Assembly: GCF_025499465.1 (NCBI RefSeq)
Contig: NZ_JAIMCA010000005.1
Coordinates: forward strand, 248,001 to 312,000
Origin: Allobosea sp. BH3
GTDB lineage: Bacteria; Pseudomonadota; Alphaproteobacteria; Rhizobiales; Beijerinckiaceae
Length of the DNA: 64,000 nt
Direction: 5' to 3'
Below, in pieces: positions 45,466 to 54,656 of this stretch; position 1 is the stretch's first letter; each line of letters starts with the position of its first letter. Position numbers and translations under genes: made by a program. Under the pieces are notes generated by a model that was given only the letters and a program-made list of their open reading frames with translations, did no database searches and was not told the DNA's origin.

Positions 45466-46443
45466 TCACTTCCACTTGAAGACCTGCACCAGCGCCGGGA
45501 ACATGATGATCACGAAGAGCACGGGCAGGAAGAACAGGATCATCGGCACGGTGAGCTTGGGCGGCAATGCGGCGGCCTTCTTCTCGGCGGCGTTCATGCG
45601 CTGGTCGCGGCTTTCCTGAGCCAGTGTCCTGAGCGCGGTGCCCAGCGGCGTGCCGTAGCGCTCCGCCTGGATCAGCGCCGTCGAGACCGACTTGACGGTT
45701 TCGAGGCCTGTGCGCAGCGCCAGGTTCTCATAGGCGATCTTGCGGTCCGAGAGATAGGATAGCTCGGCGGTGCAGAGCGCCAGTTCCTCGGCCAGCGGCA
45801 CGGACTGGCTGCCCACTTCCGTCGAGACCTTCCGGAAGGCCTGCTCGATCGACATGCCGGATTCGACGCAGATCAGCAGCAGGTCGAGCGCATCGGGAAA
45901 GGCGAGCCGCATCGAGAGCTGCCGCTTGGCGATCTGGTTGCTGAGAAATATCTCGGGTGCCTTGAGGCCGATATAGGCGGCGCCGATCGCCATGCCGATC
46001 CGGACCATGACGGTCTGGCCGAAATCCTTGATGACGAAGACATAGAACAGCGCGAACAGGAAGAGCGCGATGGGAACCGCGAGACGGAAGAACAGGAAGG
46101 CGATCTCGGCCTGCGCGCCGCGATAGCCGGCCATGGCCAGCTGCTGCTTGGCGTTCTCCGTGCCGAGCCAGTCACCGAGTTTGAAGCGCTCGACGATGCG
46201 CCGCATATAGGCCTTGGGCTCGGGGCGCAGATTCGCCCGGTCGTTCTGGCGGTTGAGCCTTTCGCGTTCCCGGGCGCGGATTTTCTCGCGCTCGGTTGCG
46301 ACGCTCTTCATGCGCTTGTGGAGGGTGTTGCCCTCGGTCAGCGGGATCGCGATCGTCAGCACCGTCGCCGCCGCGGCGACGGCGGCGAACAGCGCCAGCA
46401 GGAACTGCGGATTGGCGAGGGCGTCGGCGATCTGGGCAATCAT
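45466..46443 (-). CDS. tadC: Tad pilus inner-membrane platform protein TadC
   Basis: A 325-residue type II secretion F-domain protein, half of the TadB/TadC platform of the Flp pilus machine. It has an N-terminal helix, a cytoplasmic part (RMKSVATEREKIRARERERL), and the GspF domain with helices near LAFPDALDLLLICVESGMSI, EQAFRKVSTEVG and VPMILFFLPVLFVIIMFPAL at the C-terminus. It is last in the cpa operon, nine bases after tadB. Confidence 0.93.
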   Translation of the reverse strand: MIAQIADALANPQFLLALFAAVAAAATVLTIAIPLTEGNTLHKRMKSVATEREKIRARERERLNRQNDRANLRPEPKAYMRRIVERFKLGDWLGTENAKQQLAMAGYRGAQAEIAFLFFRLAVPIALFLFALFYVFVIKDFGQTVMVRIGMAIGAAYIGLKAPEIFLSNQIAKRQLSMRLAFPDALDLLLICVESGMSIEQAFRKVSTEVGSQSVPLAEELALCTAELSYLSDRKIAYENLALRTGLETVKSVSTALIQAERYGTPLGTALRTLAQESRDQRMNAAEKKAAALPPKLTVPMILFFLPVLFVIIMFPALVQVFKWK

Positions 46444-46452
46444 GGCGCGTCC

Positions 46453-47430
46453 TCAGATGTCGAAGTTGATCATCTTGCGCATGACCAGCACGCCGATCGA
46501 CATCCAGATGGCGCAGCACAGGATGGCGACCTTGCCCGATTGGGTGATCCAGAGCAGCTCGATGTATTTCGGGGTGCTCAGCCAGACCAGGACGGCCACA
46601 GCCGGCGGCAGACAGCCGATGATGGCGGCTGAGGCCTTGGCTTCCATCGAGACGGCCTGGATCTTGTCACGCATCTTCCGGCGTTCACGCAGGACGCGGG
46701 ACAGGTTGGCGAGGGTCTCCGAGAGATTGCCGCCCGTCTTCTGCTGGATGGCGATGACGATGCCAAAGAAATTGGCCTCCGCGCAGGGCATGCGTTCGAA
46801 GAGCTTGGCGGTTGCGTCGGAGAGTGGCAGTCCGAGCGTCTGCGCCTCGACGATCTGCCGGAACTCGCCCCGGACGGGCTCCTGCGCCTCGCTGGCGATG
46901 ATGCGCAGGCAGTCGTTGACCGGCAGGCCCGCCTTGATGCCGCGCACGATCACGTCGAGCGCGTTGGGGAATTCGGTGCCGAATTTCTGGAGCCGCTTGT
47001 TGCGGCTGCGCTTCAGGAACCAGGCGGGCAAGCCGAAGCCGCCGACGAAGAGGCCGACGGCGCCGAGGATGGCGTTGCCGCTCGCGATCCACATGAAGAG
47101 ACCGGTAGCGACGGCCGTGGCCACGCTGACCATGTAGTACTTCCGGCGTGTCCAGTTCAGGCCGGCCTGGGCGATCCGGGTCTCGAGCGTCAGCTTGTTG
47201 CGAGCGTTCTCGCGGTTCTCGATTTCCTTCAGGCTCTGGGCGATCTGCCCGCGCTTCGTCCGCGCCTGCGCCTCGCGGTCCACGCCGCGCGCCGTCGCCG
47301 GGCCCGTGAAGTCCTTGCGCCGCTTCTCGGCGCGTTTCTCGCCGCTCAGGGTCGGATAGAGCAGCGCGTAGACCACCCCGCCGACGGCGAGCATGGCCAG
47401 CAGGGCCACGGCAAGCGTGCTTCCATTCAT
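46453..47430 (-). CDS. tadB: Tad pilus inner-membrane platform protein TadB
   Basis: A 325-residue GspF-domain protein that pairs with TadC. The order is N-terminal helix (LAVALLAMLAVGGVVYALLY), a long charged cytoplasmic segment, two helices (YYMVSVATAVATGLFMWIAS), then the F domain FPNALDVIVRGIKAGLPVND with KTGGNLSETLANLSRVLRER, and a C-terminal helix. It starts 28 bases after cpaF and is co-transcribed with it. Confidence 0.94.
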   Translation of the reverse strand: MNGSTLAVALLAMLAVGGVVYALLYPTLSGEKRAEKRRKDFTGPATARGVDREAQARTKRGQIAQSLKEIENRENARNKLTLETRIAQAGLNWTRRKYYMVSVATAVATGLFMWIASGNAILGAVGLFVGGFGLPAWFLKRSRNKRLQKFGTEFPNALDVIVRGIKAGLPVNDCLRIIASEAQEPVRGEFRQIVEAQTLGLPLSDATAKLFERMPCAEANFFGIVIAIQQKTGGNLSETLANLSRVLRERRKMRDKIQAVSMEAKASAAIIGCLPPAVAVLVWLSTPKYIELLWITQSGKVAILCCAIWMSIGVLVMRKMINFDI

Positions 47431-47457
47431 CGCCGGGCCCCCTGCATGAGCATGCGC

Positions 47458-48900
47458 CTATACGCCATTGCCTTCGGTCGCCTGCGCGAGTTGGTCGAGC
47501 GCGGTTGCGAGGCGCTGCTCCTCGCCGAAATAGCGAGCCCTCTCCCAGAAGCGTGGACGGCCGATGCCGGTGGAGCGATGGCGCCCGATCAGCTTGCCGG
47601 CGGCATCCTCGCCCTGCACCTCGTAGACCATCAGGTCCTGCGTCGTGATGACCTCGCCTTCCATGCCCATCACTTCGGTGATGTGGGTGATGCGGCGCGA
47701 GCCGTCGCGCATGCGCTGGGCCTGGATGATGACGTCGACCGACGAGCAGATCATCTCGCGCAGCGTTTTCGAGGGCAGGCTGAAGCCGCCCATCGTGATC
47801 ATCGATTCGATACGGCTGAGGCACTCGCGCGGCGTGTTGGCGTGCAGCGTCCCCATCGAGCCGTCATGGCCGGTGTTCATCGCCTGCAGCAGATCGAAGG
47901 CTTCCGGCCCGCGCACCTCGCCGACGATGATGCGCTCGGGCCGCATGCGCAGGCAGTTCTTGACGAGGTCGCGCATCGTCACGGCGCCGGTGCCCTCCAG
48001 ATTGGGCGGGCGGGTTTCGAGGCGCACCACATGCGGCTGCTGGAGCTGCAATTCGGCCGCGTCCTCGCAGGTGATGACGCGCTCGTCATGCTCGATGTAG
48101 TTGGTCAGGCAGTTCAGCAGCGTCGTCTTGCCGGAGCCCGTGCCGCCCGAGATCACGACATTGCAGCGGACCTTGCCGATGATCTTCAGGATTTCCGCGC
48201 CCGGCGGCGATATCGCGCCAAATTTGGTGATCTGGTCGAGCGTCAGCTTGTCTTTTCTGAATTTGCGGATGGTCAGCGCAGGGCCGTCGATCGCCAGCGG
48301 TGGGGCGATGACGTTGACGCGCGAGCCGTCGGCGAGGCGCGCGTCGCAAATCGGGGAGCTTTCGTCGACGCGCCGGCCGACCTGGCTGACGATGCGCTGG
48401 CAGATGTTCATCAGCTGCGCATTGTCGCGGAAACGGACATTAGTCAGCGTGATTTTGCCGGCGACTTCGATGAAGGTCCGCGTCGCGCCGTTGACCATGA
48501 TGTCGGCGATGTCGTCCCGGGCCAGCAGCGGTTCGAGCGGCCCGTAGCCGAGGACGTCGTTGCAGATGTCGTCGAGCAGTTCCTCCTGCTCCGCGATCGA
48601 TAGCACGACGTTCTTCAGCGAGATGATCTCGTTGATGATGTCGCGGATTTCTTCGCGCGCCGATTCGGAGTCGAGCTTCGCGAGCTGCGACAGATCGATG
48701 GCCTCGATCAGCGCCCCGAAGATCATGCTCTTCATCTGGTAGTATTCTTCGGAGCGCGGCGCCTCCAGCGGCGGCGGTGCTGCGGCCTTGCGCTCCTCCG
48801 TGGGGACCTGTGCCGGTTCCGGCCGGCGCGGCACGGCCTGCAGCGCGGCTGGCGGCCGCGAGCTCGGCACGGTGGCGCCTGCGGGGCGCTTTCCGAACAT
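47458..48900 (-). CDS. cpaF: Flp pilus assembly ATPase CpaF/TadA
   Basis: A 480-residue secretion ATPase that powers Flp pilus extension and probably retraction. Walker A GGTGSGKTTLLNCL, Asp box and Walker B in RPERIIVGEVRGPEAFDLLQ and the His box GHDGSMGTLHANTPRECLSR are intact, and the N-terminal domain is typical of TadA (GYGPLEPLLARDDIADIMVN). The start MFGKRPAG at 48900 has GGGAG upstream. It is part of cpaB-C-D-E-F-tadB-tadC. Confidence 0.96.
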   Translation of the reverse strand: MFGKRPAGATVPSSRPPAALQAVPRRPEPAQVPTEERKAAAPPPLEAPRSEEYYQMKSMIFGALIEAIDLSQLAKLDSESAREEIRDIINEIISLKNVVLSIAEQEELLDDICNDVLGYGPLEPLLARDDIADIMVNGATRTFIEVAGKITLTNVRFRDNAQLMNICQRIVSQVGRRVDESSPICDARLADGSRVNVIAPPLAIDGPALTIRKFRKDKLTLDQITKFGAISPPGAEILKIIGKVRCNVVISGGTGSGKTTLLNCLTNYIEHDERVITCEDAAELQLQQPHVVRLETRPPNLEGTGAVTMRDLVKNCLRMRPERIIVGEVRGPEAFDLLQAMNTGHDGSMGTLHANTPRECLSRIESMITMGGFSLPSKTLREMICSSVDVIIQAQRMRDGSRRITHITEVMGMEGEVITTQDLMVYEVQGEDAAGKLIGRHRSTGIGRPRFWERARYFGEEQRLATALDQLAQATEGNGV

Positions 48901-48993
48901 CTCAGCGGGCTCCCGGCTGCGCGCTCGCGGCACTCTGAAGCGTCGCGGCTTTTCGCAGGAAGATCGGCCTGGTCTGCGTCTGATGTTGCGTCA

Positions 48994-50262
48994 TCATGAG
49001 GCCTTGCGGCGTTTCAGCTTGGAAACGAGCGGTTCGAGCAAGCTGCGCCGGCTCCGCTTGGCTTCGCCGCGGCCGGTCAGGGCGCTCGCGATCTGGGTGA
49101 AGGCCTCGGCCGCCTTGCCGCCGGCCTGGACCTCGGCGATCATCTGGCCATTATTGGCGGCTGTGCCGAAGAGCTGGGCGTCGAAGGGGATCGTGCAGAG
49201 CACGTCGATCCCGAGCGCCTTGGCGAACTCTCCGGTGTTGATCTCCGGGCGCTTCGGCACCCCGATCTTGTTCAGGACCAGCCGGGCCACGGCGTCATTG
49301 GGGCGCGTCGCGCGCGAGAGATCGACGAGGTTCTTGGCGTTGCGCAGCGAGGCGAGCTCGGGCTCGCCAACGATGACGATCTCGTCCGCACTGAGCATGG
49401 TCCGCTTCACCCAGCCGCTCCATTGGTGCGGCAGGTCGAGGACGATGCAGGGCACGCTCGCGCGCAGCAGGTCGAGGAGTTGCTCGAGCGCATCCTCGTT
49501 GAGGTCGATCGTCCGATCGAGCATCGCCGGCGCAGCCAGCAGCGCGAGGTTGTCGCTGCAGCGAGAGAGCAGCCGGTCCAGCACGTTGGAATCGAGGCGT
49601 TCCGGCGCGAAGATGGCCTCGGCGATGCCCTGCGGCGGGTCCTGGTTGAAGTTGAGGCCGGCGGTGCCGTAGGCGACGTCGAGATCGACGATCACGGTCG
49701 AGGCGTCGAGGCTGCGTGCGATCGCCCAGGAGATGTTGTGGGCGACGGTCGAGGCGCCGACGCCGCCCTTGGCGCCCATGACCGCGATGACCCGGCCGAG
49801 ATTGCGGGCTTCCGGCGCGACATAGAGCTCCGAGAGCGTGCGCAGAACGTCGAGCGTCTCCAGCGGCGCGATCAGGTATTCGCTGACGCCGCGGCGGATC
49901 AGGTCGCGATAGAGCTGGACGTCGTTGACGTGGCCGATCACCACGACCTTGGTCCCGGCGTCGCAGCTTTCGGACAGCGATTCGAGATGGGAGACGAGCG
50001 TCGCCGGATCGGAGAGCGTCTCGAGCACGATGATGTTGGGCGTCGGTGCCGAGCGGAAGGCCTCGACGGCGGCAGCCGGCCCGCCCATCTGGATGCGGGC
50101 ATGGGCCTTGTCCATGCGCCGGTCGGCGACCACGGTCTGCATCGTCGCCGCCACGGCGGGGGTTTCGCAGAATGCCTGCAGCGTGATGCGCGGCAGCGGC
50201 GCGATGACCTCTTCGTTGGTCGGCTCGCTCGCGGGGAGTTGCTCGCTGGTCTCGGACGTCAT
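48994..50262 (-). CDS. cpaE: Pilus assembly localisation ATPase CpaE/TadZ
   Basis: A 422-residue ParA/MinD-like ATPase with an N-terminal atypical receiver domain; in Caulobacter CpaE sets the polar site of the pilus secretin. The deviant Walker A is VMGAKGGVGASTVAHNISW (Lys before the Gly pair, KS replaced by AS), with VIVDLDVAYGTAGL as switch and Walker B. The receiver-like region (residues 30-150) includes VVVIGHVNDVQLYRDLIRRG. Its ATG overlaps the cpaD stop by one base. The C-terminus is basic (SRRSLLEPLVSKLKRRK). Confidence 0.93.
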   Translation of the reverse strand: MTSETSEQLPASEPTNEEVIAPLPRITLQAFCETPAVAATMQTVVADRRMDKAHARIQMGGPAAAVEAFRSAPTPNIIVLETLSDPATLVSHLESLSESCDAGTKVVVIGHVNDVQLYRDLIRRGVSEYLIAPLETLDVLRTLSELYVAPEARNLGRVIAVMGAKGGVGASTVAHNISWAIARSLDASTVIVDLDVAYGTAGLNFNQDPPQGIAEAIFAPERLDSNVLDRLLSRCSDNLALLAAPAMLDRTIDLNEDALEQLLDLLRASVPCIVLDLPHQWSGWVKRTMLSADEIVIVGEPELASLRNAKNLVDLSRATRPNDAVARLVLNKIGVPKRPEINTGEFAKALGIDVLCTIPFDAQLFGTAANNGQMIAEVQAGGKAAEAFTQIASALTGRGEAKRSRRSLLEPLVSKLKRRKAS

Positions 50263-51002
50263 CAGTTGCCGCCTCCGACCGCTGAATTGATCTGCGGCGT
50301 GCTCTGTCGGTACAGGGTCGAGGGATCCTGGCCCTGGCGGATCTTGCCGATCGCATTCATGCGCTTGACGATGTCCGGCCGGCCCTCGGCGCGCGCCCTG
50401 ACGAGGTCGATGGGGTCGGCCACCTGCGCGGCGAGAGTCGCCTGCGTGGAGCAGCCGAAGTTCCAGTAGCTCTCGTTCGAGGCGTCGAACTTGTAGCTAG
50501 AGACGCCGAGATCGGTCGGCCATTGCCCGCACTCATGCGGCAACGCGGCTTGGAGCGAGGCGAAGGTCAGCCGGATCGGCGAGGCAAGCCCGGGGTCCTC
50601 GACCGGATAGCTGCGGACGGCGAGGCCCGAGACGCCGTGGCGCGCCAGCTCGGAACGGATGCCGGCCAGCGTGTCCCGCGCCGCATGGTCGCGGCGTTCC
50701 CCGGTCGGCACCTGCGCGACCATCCCGCCCTTGCCGGAGCGGCGATAGGCGCGGGCGAAATCGGCGACGTCCTGCGCCTGGCGGCCGTCGAGCCTTCCCC
50801 CGGCTCGTCCGACAAAGACATCGAGCGACTGCGGCGCGTCGCGCAGCACGATCGGATGGCGTTCGCGCACATCGTTCGGGTGGAAGGGGACCGGGTCGAT
50901 CTCGGCTGTTTTGTTGGCGCAGCCGCCAAGCAGCGCGCCCAGGGCGAGCGCGGCGGCGGCGGTCCGCGTCCGGAGCGAGCTGTTGCGTGAGGATGCCGTC
51001 AT
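50262..51002 (-). CDS. cpaD: Pilus assembly lipoprotein CpaD
   Basis: A 246-residue outer-membrane lipoprotein of the Tad machine. The signal [15 protein letters not shown] has a lipobox (LGGC). The CpaD domain is recognisable (RHPIVLRDAPQSLDVFVGR, then ECGQWPTDLG and NFGCSTQATLAAQVADPIDL), with the conserved Cys pair. The start MTASSRN at 51002 is chosen; ATG 51023 is in frame and equally plausible, since neither has a good Shine-Dalgarno. It starts within 40 bases of the cpaC stop. Confidence 0.9.
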   Translation of the reverse strand: MTASSRNSSLRTRTAAAALALGALLGGCANKTAEIDPVPFHPNDVRERHPIVLRDAPQSLDVFVGRAGGRLDGRQAQDVADFARAYRRSGKGGMVAQVPTGERRDHAARDTLAGIRSELARHGVSGLAVRSYPVEDPGLASPIRLTFASLQAALPHECGQWPTDLGVSSYKFDASNESYWNFGCSTQATLAAQVADPIDLVRARAEGRPDIVKRMNAIGKIRQGQDPSTLYRQSTPQINSAVGGGN

Positions 51003-51039
51003 GTCGGAGCGTCCATCATCCATTGCGATCGTTCGGCGG

Positions 51040-52506
51040 TCAGTCAGCGATGAAGCCGACGCGACCCTTGTAGGCCTGCGGCACGGGGCCGGAGCCGCTG
51101 CCATAGATCCTGTTGAGCCGCCCGAGCAGGATCGCCTGGGCGTCATGGGATTCGACGAAGCCGTCATCGGGACGCTGCACTTCGTTCGGCTGCATCGGCT
51201 TCGCGATGTAGGGCGTCACGGTGATCATCAGCTCCGTCTCCTCGCGCTGGTAGTCGCGTGAGCGGAAGAGCGCGCCGATGATCGGCAGGTTCATCAGGCC
51301 GGGCAGGCCGTTGATCGAGCTCTTGGAAACGCGCTGGATCAGGCCGGCCGTCGCCAGCGTGCCGCCGGAGGGCAATTCAACCGTGGTGTCCGACTTCCGA
51401 ACCCTGAACGCCGGAATATTGAGCGCGTCCGCGTTCTGACCGCTGACCCGTAGCTGGTTCTCGAAGTCGAGCTCGGTGACCTCGGTGGCGATGCGCATGC
51501 TGATCTTGTTGTCGGACAGGACGATCGGCGTGAAGTTCAGCGCGACGCCGACCGGGCGATACTCGATCTGGTAGGTGCAGGTCTGCCGGTTGAACAGGTC
51601 GTAGCTGCAGCTCTGCCCCTTAGGGGCCGGGATTTCTCCGCCGGCGGTGAACTTGGCGCTCTCTCCCGAGATGGCGGTCACCGTCGGTTCGGCAAGCACG
51701 CGGGCCAGGCCAGCTCGCTCGAGCGCGCGGATGGTGAAGCTTTGCGAGTTGCCGAAGGCTGCGCCGATCGCGGTTGCCGACAGTTGCTGGGGCTGCAGCG
51801 GAAACGGATTGTCGATGGTCGGCGTGATCGAGAGATTGCCGATCTTCCATTCGCCGGTCGAATTGATACCGAGCTGCTTGATCGCCTTGCGCTGTATTTC
51901 CGAGACGGTGACCTTGACCATGACCTGGTCCCGCCCGCGGATCGTCAGCGAGTTGATCACCGCGCCCTTGCCACTGGTCTTGTCGGACGAGCCGACGAAG
52001 GCGTTGGCGATGTCGACCGCCTGGGTTGCATCCGAGGCGTTCGGGACAGAGCCGACCAGCAGGATCGAGTCCCCCGCAGGCTTGATCTCGATCTGCGAGT
52101 TCGGCAGGGCGGTTCGGAGCGTCTGGCGCAGCACGTTGAGGTCGCGTCCGACATTGATCTCGAGCGCGGTGATCTGCCGGCCTTCGGCATCCATCACGAA
52201 CATCGAGGTGGCGCCATCGGCGATGCCGATGACGAAGAGCTTGCGTGCCGTCCGCACAACCGCATTGGCGACCTTCGGGTTCGCGACGAAGACCTCCTTG
52301 GCGTCGCGCGGCAGCTCGACGATCAACGAGCGGCCGATCGAGAGATCGAGCTTCCGCGACATCGCATGCTCGCTCGCTCCGACATTGAGGACGGGAGAAG
52401 CTTCCCGGCCGGCCTGAGCCAGTGCGTCGCTGGCCGTGAAGACGGCGGCGCCGGTCGTGAGCGCGAATGCGAGAGCCGTCGCCAAGCGGGGTGAAGGTCT
52501 GATCAT
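51040..52506 (-). CDS. cpaC: Flp pilus secretin CpaC/RcpA
   Basis: Outer-membrane secretin ring of the Flp pilus, 488 residues. It has a signal peptide (cleavage after SDALA), the pilus-assembly N-domain (LDLSIGRSLIVELPRDAKEV, VANPKVANAVVRTARKLFVI), a BON/KH-like domain (ILLVGSVPNASDATQAVDIA) and the secretin core (LARVLAEPTVTAISGESAKF, GGEIPAPKGQ, SINGLPGLMNLPIIGALFRS, and the C-terminal EETELMITVTPYIAKPM). The ATG overlaps the cpaB stop (ATGA). Confidence 0.96.
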   Translation of the reverse strand: MIRPSPRLATALAFALTTGAAVFTASDALAQAGREASPVLNVGASEHAMSRKLDLSIGRSLIVELPRDAKEVFVANPKVANAVVRTARKLFVIGIADGATSMFVMDAEGRQITALEINVGRDLNVLRQTLRTALPNSQIEIKPAGDSILLVGSVPNASDATQAVDIANAFVGSSDKTSGKGAVINSLTIRGRDQVMVKVTVSEIQRKAIKQLGINSTGEWKIGNLSITPTIDNPFPLQPQQLSATAIGAAFGNSQSFTIRALERAGLARVLAEPTVTAISGESAKFTAGGEIPAPKGQSCSYDLFNRQTCTYQIEYRPVGVALNFTPIVLSDNKISMRIATEVTELDFENQLRVSGQNADALNIPAFRVRKSDTTVELPSGGTLATAGLIQRVSKSSINGLPGLMNLPIIGALFRSRDYQREETELMITVTPYIAKPMQPNEVQRPDDGFVESHDAQAILLGRLNRIYGSGSGPVPQAYKGRVGFIAD

Positions 52507-53270
52507 GGCTTTACGCTCTTGGAGGTGACGCCATAGCGCACGAGCGTCATGGCATTTTCCGTCTCGGGGGGCGCCGTCTGGCCGGCATCCTTCAGGCTGC
52601 GCAGCGCCAACGAGAGTGTTCCGCCCTTCTGGGCCTGGACCAGGGTCTCGACCTGCCCGGGGTCGACTTCGAGCGTCGCGGTCTCGCCGACCACGACCTT
52701 CTCGCCGTTGCGCTCCTGCACATTCTGGCCGATCGCCAGGACGCGGATGTTGCGCAGCAGGGTTTCGCTGAAAACGCCGGCGCTGTCCGCTTCGGCTCGT
52801 GGCGTGCTGACTACGTCGACACGGTCATTGGGCAGGATGAAGCCGCCGGCCGTGCTGGCGCCGCGACTATCCGTGCTGATGGCTACGGCGCGCATGCCGG
52901 AGGGCAGCACGGCGGAGAGGAAGCCGGTTCCATCGGTCTTGATCAGTTTCTCGCGGCGGATGGGCTCGGCGGCGAGCAGCGCAAAGCGCGCGACCTGCCC
53001 GACGAGCTCTTTCTCCGCCTCGGGCGCCTCGTCCTTGCGGACCACGCCCGCTGGAACCCCCGAGAGCGGCCAATCCAGCCAGCGCAGATCGTTGGCCGTC
53101 ACCGCGTTGCCGACGGGGATGTCGGCGGCGGCGACGAGCACAGGCACGGTTGGCGCCGCCTCGACCTTGGCGACGGTCTTGGGTGCCTGGGAGGGTCTCT
53201 GCGCCAGCAAGGCGGCTCCGAGACCGGCGACCAGCGCGACGACGAGAATGATGATGCGTGCGGGACTCAT
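52503..53270 (-). CDS. cpaB: Pilus assembly protein CpaB/RcpC
   Basis: A 255-residue periplasmic protein that interacts with the secretin. It has a membrane anchor or signal (IIILVVALVAGLGAALLAQR), an SAF domain (VLVAAADIPVGNAVTANDLR, then WLDWPLSGVP) and the RcpC/CpaB C-domain (SGMRAVAISTDSRGASTAGG, FILPNDRVDVVST). It opens the seven-gene minus-strand pilus operon; a CtrA-like box and a TTGACG -35-like hexamer lie in the 129-base gap upstream. Confidence 0.94.
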   Translation of the reverse strand: MSPARIIILVVALVAGLGAALLAQRPSQAPKTVAKVEAAPTVPVLVAAADIPVGNAVTANDLRWLDWPLSGVPAGVVRKDEAPEAEKELVGQVARFALLAAEPIRREKLIKTDGTGFLSAVLPSGMRAVAISTDSRGASTAGGFILPNDRVDVVSTPRAEADSAGVFSETLLRNIRVLAIGQNVQERNGEKVVVGETATLEVDPGQVETLVQAQKGGTLSLALRSLKDAGQTAPPETENAMTLVRYGVTSKSVKP

Positions 53271-53332
53271 CGACCTGCGATCCTCAAGCCAGGCCTAGGC
53301 TGGCTACTGACCCTGATCGTCGGCCGGAAACG

Positions 53333-53347
53333 TCAACTTATGGTTAA
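53333..53347 (-). promoter_or_regulatory. CtrA-like box upstream of cpaB
   Basis: Minus-strand TTAA-CCATAAG-TTGA fits TTAA-N7-TTAA at 7 of 8 positions. TTGACG, a possible -35, overlaps its 3' half. It lies 63 bases before the cpaB start. Confidence 0.5.
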
Positions 53348-53399
53348 TCGGACGTGTATTTTTTGAGGGCTGGCGCCCGGACGTCGCGGGTATGTTGGC

Positions 53400-53912
53400 T
53401 CAGATGCCGATCGCCGCGTGCCAGATCCGCGTGTTCGGCAGGAGATAGAGCGCGGCGAAGGCCAGGGCGATGCCGTAGGGAACGCCTTCCTTGGGGGCGT
53501 GCAGGCGCCGGGCCCAGCTCCAATTCGCGGCCAGTGCCGGTAGTGGATGCGCGCGCAGGCGCAACAGCAGCAGCGTCAGGACGCCACCGCCGACACTCGA
53601 CAGCACGAGATAGGGCATCAGCTGATCGAAGCCGAACCACAGCGCGGTCGCAGCGGCGAGTTTCGCGTCTCCACCCCCGATCCAGCCGGCGGCGAAGAGC
53701 CCGAAGGCGCCGATCAGCACGGTGAACCCGGCCGCCAGATGCCAGGCCGTCTCCTGGAGGCTGAGGTCGAGAAGCACCGCGCAGAGCGCGAAGGTCGCGA
53801 CGAGGGAGAGGCATAGCCGGTTGGAGATCGTCATCGAGACGAGGTCGCTCGCCGCGGCATAGGCCATGGCGAAGGGGAAGACACCGAGCATGATGATCAG
53901 CGAAAGCGACAT
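53400..53912 (-). CDS. cpaA: Prepilin peptidase CpaA/TadV
   Basis: Aspartic protease in the inner membrane that cleaves the leader of the Flp pilin and pseudopilins. The 170 residues hold about six helices; catalytic Asp residues are in YAAASDLVSMTISNRL and in the GxGD-like motif WIGGGDAKLAAATALWFG. It lacks the N-terminal methylase domain of type IV prepilin peptidases, as TadV should. ATG 53912 is chosen over an upstream GTG. It lies downstream of flp, separated from it by a terminator. Confidence 0.93.
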   Translation of the reverse strand: MSLSLIIMLGVFPFAMAYAAASDLVSMTISNRLCLSLVATFALCAVLLDLSLQETAWHLAAGFTVLIGAFGLFAAGWIGGGDAKLAAATALWFGFDQLMPYLVLSSVGGGVLTLLLLRLRAHPLPALAANWSWARRLHAPKEGVPYGIALAFAALYLLPNTRIWHAAIGI

Positions 53913-54013
53913 GGGCTGGCTCCGGGCCTGTCTCGTGCCCGATCTTTCGCAGGCAGCTCTCACCAAAGCCTTACGCGAATGGTGGAATCGTCGTGAGGCG
54001 AGCCCAAACGCGA

Positions 54014-54037
54014 AACGCCCCGGCTGGCCGGGGCGTT
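54014..54037 (-). terminator. Intrinsic terminator behind the flp pilin gene
   Basis: Minus-strand AACGCCCCGG-CCAG-CCGGGGCGTT followed by TCGCGTTT. Arms are perfect over 10 bases. Partial read-through into cpaA would give the usual excess of pilin over peptidase. Confidence 0.8.
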
Positions 54038-54074
54038 CCTCGTTCCGTTTGCAACGGAAGGCTCGGTCGTCCGA

Positions 54075-54239
54075 TCAGTTCAGAGCGTTCTGGACTTCGG
54101 TGAACCGCGCCAGGAGGTTGGTGCCGATGGTCGTCCAGACGCCGATGCAGACGACGGCGATCAGGGCGGCGATCAGGCCGTATTCAATGGCGGTGGCGCC
54201 GGACTCGTCCTTGGCGAAACGCGCGAAGAGCTTGGTCAT
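54075..54239 (-). CDS. flp: Flp-type type IVb pilin
   Basis: Major subunit of the Flp/Tad pilus, only 54 residues. The short leader MTKLFARFAKDESG ends in Gly and is followed by the Flp motif ATAIEYGLIAALIAVV, with Glu+5 and Tyr+6 after the cleavage site; the mature pilin is about 40 residues and ends NLLARFTEVQNALN. AAGGAG lies seven bases before the ATG. It has its own terminator and a 417-base upstream region shared with the divergent 54657 gene. CpaA is the expected processing enzyme. Confidence 0.95.
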   Translation of the reverse strand: MTKLFARFAKDESGATAIEYGLIAALIAVVCIGVWTTIGTNLLARFTEVQNALN

Positions 54240-54656
54240 GCTGAATCTCCTTTACACCACGGTTTGACGGCTGCCTTTGCTCTGGAGTGGCTTGGGTCAG
54301 CGACAGGATGGAGATTAGGACGTTCCTCTTGCCGATCGGTTAAGCCGATCGAAGAATTAGGCCGTTCAAAAAATGGTCTTCCCCGTGGTTAATTCTCAAT
54401 TGAACGATCGATCATAAGATATGATCATAAATTTAATTGAATAGAACTGTGGATTTATCGGTAAACAAGATATTTAATCGGTCTGATACGCGTGATTGAA
54501 TTGGCTTGGCGGCCCAGACAAACGTTGGTCTGCACGTCGCTTCTGCTCTGGCAAGCCTGGAATCTGCGGGCGAAAGCGCTCCTGTCGGAGTCGTTTAGGG
54601 TTTGGTTCATCATTTTGCGCTTCTCTGGCGCTGTCACAAAGCTTTGAGGCGTCGCC
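54240..54656. other. Divergent regulatory region of flp, with AT-rich island
   Basis: No convincing gene in either strand. Bases 54361-54480 have 39 G+C of 120 (about 32%), far below the surrounding genes. The region contains a CtrA-like box (54389-54403), a perfect palindrome GATCAT-AAGAT-ATGATC (54410-54426) and several TTAA motifs. It presumably holds the promoters of flp (minus) and the 54657 gene (plus). Confidence 0.6.
54389..54403. promoter_or_regulatory. CtrA-like box in the flp promoter region
   Basis: TTAA-TTCTCAA-TTGA fits the CtrA consensus TTAA-N7-TTAA at 7 of 8 positions; the same TTGA variant occurs upstream of cpaB. It is 150 bases upstream of the pilin start. Confidence 0.5.
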
